Shown here piece by piece: positions 6,695 to 7,880 of a stretch of 7,880 nt of DNA. The translations under genes and the position numbers were made by a program. A model generated the notes under the pieces. The model saw nothing but the letters and a program-made list of their open reading frames with translations. It was not told where the DNA came from and did no database searches. The DNA comes from Candidatus Krumholzibacteriia bacterium (GTDB lineage: Bacteria > Krumholzibacteriota > Krumholzibacteriia > Krumholzibacteriales > Krumholzibacteriaceae), in assembly GCA_028696635.1 (NCBI GenBank), contig JAQVGR010000060.1:1-7880 (forward strand), written 5' to 3'. Numbering within the stretch: the first letter of the stretch is position 1; the number at the start of each line of letters is the position of its first letter.

Positions 6695-7880
6695 CGCGCC
6701 CCCCTCTCCCGCCGCTCCCCCGGCCGCGCTGCGCCGAGCCGCGCCTCGAGGGCGTCAATCTTCTCCACGTAGGCGGCGGGATCGGCCTTCCGCTCGAGCC
6801 CGCCGGCTGAGAGATACCGCACGGTCCCGAAGATATTCCGCTCGGACCAGGGACGGTCGTGCTTCCCGAAGATCCACGCGACGCCGGCGAAGGAGTTCGG
6901 ATCGCGGCCGTCGATGAAGTACCGGTTGTTCAGCGCGAGGATCGTGCGGAAGGCGTGCGCGGGACCGGAGCTCCACTCGAGAATCTTCTTCCCCCAGTAC
7001 ATCCGCATGTAGTTGTGCATGTACCCGCTGCACCGCATCTCGCGCATCGCCGCGTTCCAGTACGGATCGTGCGTCCGCGCGGCCTCGAGCTGCCGGGCCG
7101 TGTACCTGGGAGACCGCGGATCGGACGCGTGGCGGGCCAGCGTGGCGCGCGCCCAGGCGGGCAGGCACGAAAACCTGTCGTAATCCCCCGTGTATTCGAC
7201 GAAATTGCAGGAAAGCTCCCGGCGGACGATCATCTCCTCGAGGAAAACGGCCCGATCCTCGGCGGAGCCGCGCCCGGAGCCGGCGACCCGCATCGCCGCG
7301 CGGACCGGGGAAAGCTGGCCGAAGTGAAGGTGCATCCCCAGGTACGAGACGAAATCGGTTTCGGGCCTGTTGCGGTTCGCCGCGTACCCGCCGAGGGGGC
7401 CGTCGACGAAGCGCTCGAGCGCCCGGCGGGCGCTCGTCTCTCCGCCGCGGAACAGCGGGACGGGGGGCACGCTCCGGTCGATGTCGAGCCGCGAGAGGAC
7501 GGCGTCGAGGTCCTTCAGATCGATCCCCTCCAGGCGCAGGGCGTTCGAGTCGTGCTCGAGAGCGGTCGGCCGCAGCTCGACGAGGAATTCATCGAGGCGC
7601 CGTTCGATCCTCGGCCTCAGGGTGCGGGCTGCGTACTCCGCTTTCCCGGAAACCTCCCCCACCGGCACCACCACGTCGCTCTCCACCTCGAAGACGGGGC
7701 AGGGCGCCTTCGAGGCGACCCGCGCCCGCCACCGTTTCTGGTGGCGCAGGTACCCGCGGTCGCAGACGATCAGCGCCGCCTGCGCGCCGAGGCCGAGCGC
7801 GATGTCGGGCGGATCGCCGCAGCGCACGACCAGCGCCGCGCCGCGCCGGCGCAGGCCTTCCCGCGCGTCGGCGAGCCCCT
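6691..7880 (-). CDS. phr: class II CPD photolyase, 5' end outside the window
   Basis: A deoxyribodipyrimidine photo-lyase of class II, which uses FADH- and blue light to split cyclobutane pyrimidine dimers in DNA. The frame stays open to the right edge with no start; the extra 17 residues before the GTG at 7827 continue the family pattern (GLADAREGLRRRG then VVRCGDPP), so about 395 residues of a roughly 450-470-residue enzyme are visible. Counting from the codon at 7827, motifs are: SGKAEYAA (60-67), FGQLSPVRAA (169-178), FLEEMIVRRELSCNFVEY (195-212), SGYMHNYMRMYWGKKILEW (267-285, the FAD-pocket class II signature) and FIDGRDPNSFAGVAWIFGKHDRPWSER (304-330). These are diagnostic of class II rather than class I. 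The stop codon TGA overlaps the SLC13 start by four bases. It is the first visible gene of the minus-strand run. All residues I can assess look intact. Confidence 0.94.
   Translation of the reverse strand, partial: GLADAREGLRRRGAALVVRCGDPPDIALGLGAQAALIVCDRGYLRHQKRWRARVASKAPCPVFEVESDVVVPVGEVSGKAEYAARTLRPRIERRLDEFLVELRPTALEHDSNALRLEGIDLKDLDAVLSRLDIDRSVPPVPLFRGGETSARRALERFVDGPLGGYAANRNRPETDFVSYLGMHLHFGQLSPVRAAMRVAGSGRGSAEDRAVFLEEMIVRRELSCNFVEYTGDYDRFSCLPAWARATLARHASDPRSPRYTARQLEAARTHDPYWNAAMREMRCSGYMHNYMRMYWGKKILEWSSGPAHAFRTILALNNRYFIDGRDPNSFAGVAWIFGKHDRPWSERNIFGTVRYLSAGGLERKADPAAYVEKIDALEARLGAARPGERRERGAR

Noticed and set aside
4391..6772. A 793-codon plus-strand open frame opposite the SLC13 and MBL-rhodanese genes
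   Set aside because: It is an antisense shadow of high-GC coding DNA. Its translation is rich in Arg, Asp, Glu, Pro and Gly with no fold or motif, while the opposite strand encodes clear conserved families.

Overview
This is a gene-dense, high-GC bacterial window with strong Shine-Dalgarno sites and almost no spare DNA. Nothing in it fixes the taxon. It looks like chromosomal DNA of a high-GC bacterium, with no phage, insertion-sequence, tRNA, rRNA or CRISPR signal.

Layout. Bases 1-234 are non-coding or hold only the tail of a gene entering from the left. They contain a possible intrinsic terminator (95-124), an AT-rich promoter-like stretch (about 119-160) and a perfect 16-bp palindrome (178-193). 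One plus-strand gene follows, a PhzF-family isomerase-like protein (235-1224). Everything else lies on the minus strand and converges on it. In transcription order (right to left) these are: a class II CPD photolyase cut by the right edge (7880-6691), an SLC13/DASS-type permease with two cytosolic RCK-C (TrkA-C) domains (6694-4904), a metallo-beta-lactamase plus double-rhodanese protein of the persulfide dioxygenase type (4882-3431), two half-size YeeE/YedE membrane proteins (3410-2895 and 2881-2324), and a zinc-dependent medium-chain alcohol dehydrogenase (2298 or 2304 to 1267). The gaps between these six genes are a 4-bp overlap, then 21, 20, 13 and about 25 bp, so they probably form one operon whose promoter lies beyond the right edge.

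How the genes may work together. The core is a sulfur module. A YeeE/YedE pair is expected to move thiosulfate or a related sulfur species, and the MBL-rhodanese fusion is expected to oxidise persulfide to sulfite and exchange sulfane sulfur with thiosulfate. The SLC13 permease could move the oxyanion product. This resembles known persulfide-detoxification loci (Blh/PmpAB or CstB type), but an SLC13-RCK permease sits where a TauE/SafE-type sulfite exporter is often found, and a DNA-repair photolyase and an alcohol dehydrogenase flank the module. That functional link is inferred from gene order and family knowledge; nothing in the sequence proves the substrates.
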